Source: Limnobacter sp. 130
GTDB lineage: Bacteria; Pseudomonadota; Gammaproteobacteria; Burkholderiales; Burkholderiaceae_B
Length of the DNA: 64,000 nucleotides
Assembly (NCBI RefSeq): GCF_902506325.1
Contig: NZ_LR732328.1
Location: 1,051,071-1,115,070 of the forward strand
Direction of reading: 5' to 3'
Positions within the stretch are counted from its first letter, which is position 1, and each line of letters starts with the position of its first letter. Both the position numbers and the translations under genes were made by a program. Of the stretch, positions 63,969-64,000 are shown one piece after another. The notes below the pieces were generated by a model. It was not told the DNA's origin and ran no database searches. It saw nothing but the letters and a program-made list of their open reading frames with translations.

Positions 63969-64000
63969 ACTCAATAGAAGCTGCTATTGTTCACAACGAA

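Overview
The window reads as a chromosomal segment of a betaproteobacterium, probably Burkholderiales. The grounds are the rimP-nusA-infB order, a rluB with a long basic tail, and a complete phenol meta-cleavage pathway. A Limnobacter-like host is possible, but that is inference and cannot be proved from the sequence alone.

Layout. (1) 1-8.2 kb is core genome, mostly on the minus strand: infB (cut by the window edge), nusA, rimP, rluB, scpB, a DUF1289 gene, a DUF4442 thioesterase-like gene, and a plus-strand initiator tRNA-fMet with its own sigma70 promoter and terminator. (2) 8.2-15.2 kb is an accessory block downstream of the tRNA. It starts with about 900 non-coding bases carrying two triplets of 11-bp TGTGCCC iterons. 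Then a pair of ~140-bp inverted repeats (8812-8952 and 15070-15209) brackets six minus-strand genes. Three of these look like an ABC-three-component (ABC-3C) conflict system (PD-(D/E)XK effector, middle component, Rad50-like ATPase). The others are an Abi_C protein, a zinc-ribbon Mrr-type nuclease and a small alpha-helical protein. (3) 15.4-23.3 kb is the upper phenol operon dmpKLMNOPQB behind a textbook -24/-12 promoter, then its DmpR/XylR-type sigma54 activator. (4) 23.2-30.1 kb holds a large MalT/LuxR-type regulator, convergent with dmpR, and a plus-strand operon of a Baeyer-Villiger monooxygenase, an HSL-type esterase and a DUF1329 protein. (5) 30.3-43.2 kb is one long minus-strand series: dmpCDEFGHI (lower meta pathway), then a YCF48-like lipoprotein, an MMPL/RND transporter, a DUF1302 outer-membrane protein and a second DUF1329 protein. 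A divergent FCD-type GntR regulator sits at its head, followed by a convergent panE-like reductase. (6) 45.4-54 kb is a second mobile region: an excisionase-like gene, a tyrosine integrase and an unknown gene on the plus strand, a small gene behind a perfect SOS box, and a tightly coupled minus-strand trio of recombinase-like proteins. (7) 54.2-64 kb is an accessory metabolic region: DUF2971, two LysR regulators, TauE/SafE, MFS, SDR, a CmcJ-like oxygenase, DinB-like, an alpha/beta-hydrolase lipoprotein, an HCCA-isomerase-like protein coupled to a thioesterase, and a cupin.

How it fits together. Phenol is hydroxylated by DmpKLMNOP and the ring is opened by DmpB (with DmpQ as repair ferredoxin). 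2-Hydroxymuconic semialdehyde is then taken to pyruvate and acetyl-CoA by DmpC-I, encoded 20 kb away under a different regulator. The monooxygenase/esterase pair and the DUF1329/DUF1302/MMPL/YCF48 set suggest that a hydrophobic ketone or similar compound is also converted or transported, but the substrate is not visible in the sequence.

The most novel parts are the inverted-repeat-bracketed defence island next to tRNA-fMet and the recombinase trio with its SOS-box neighbour. All calls come from reading the sequence; no database search was run.
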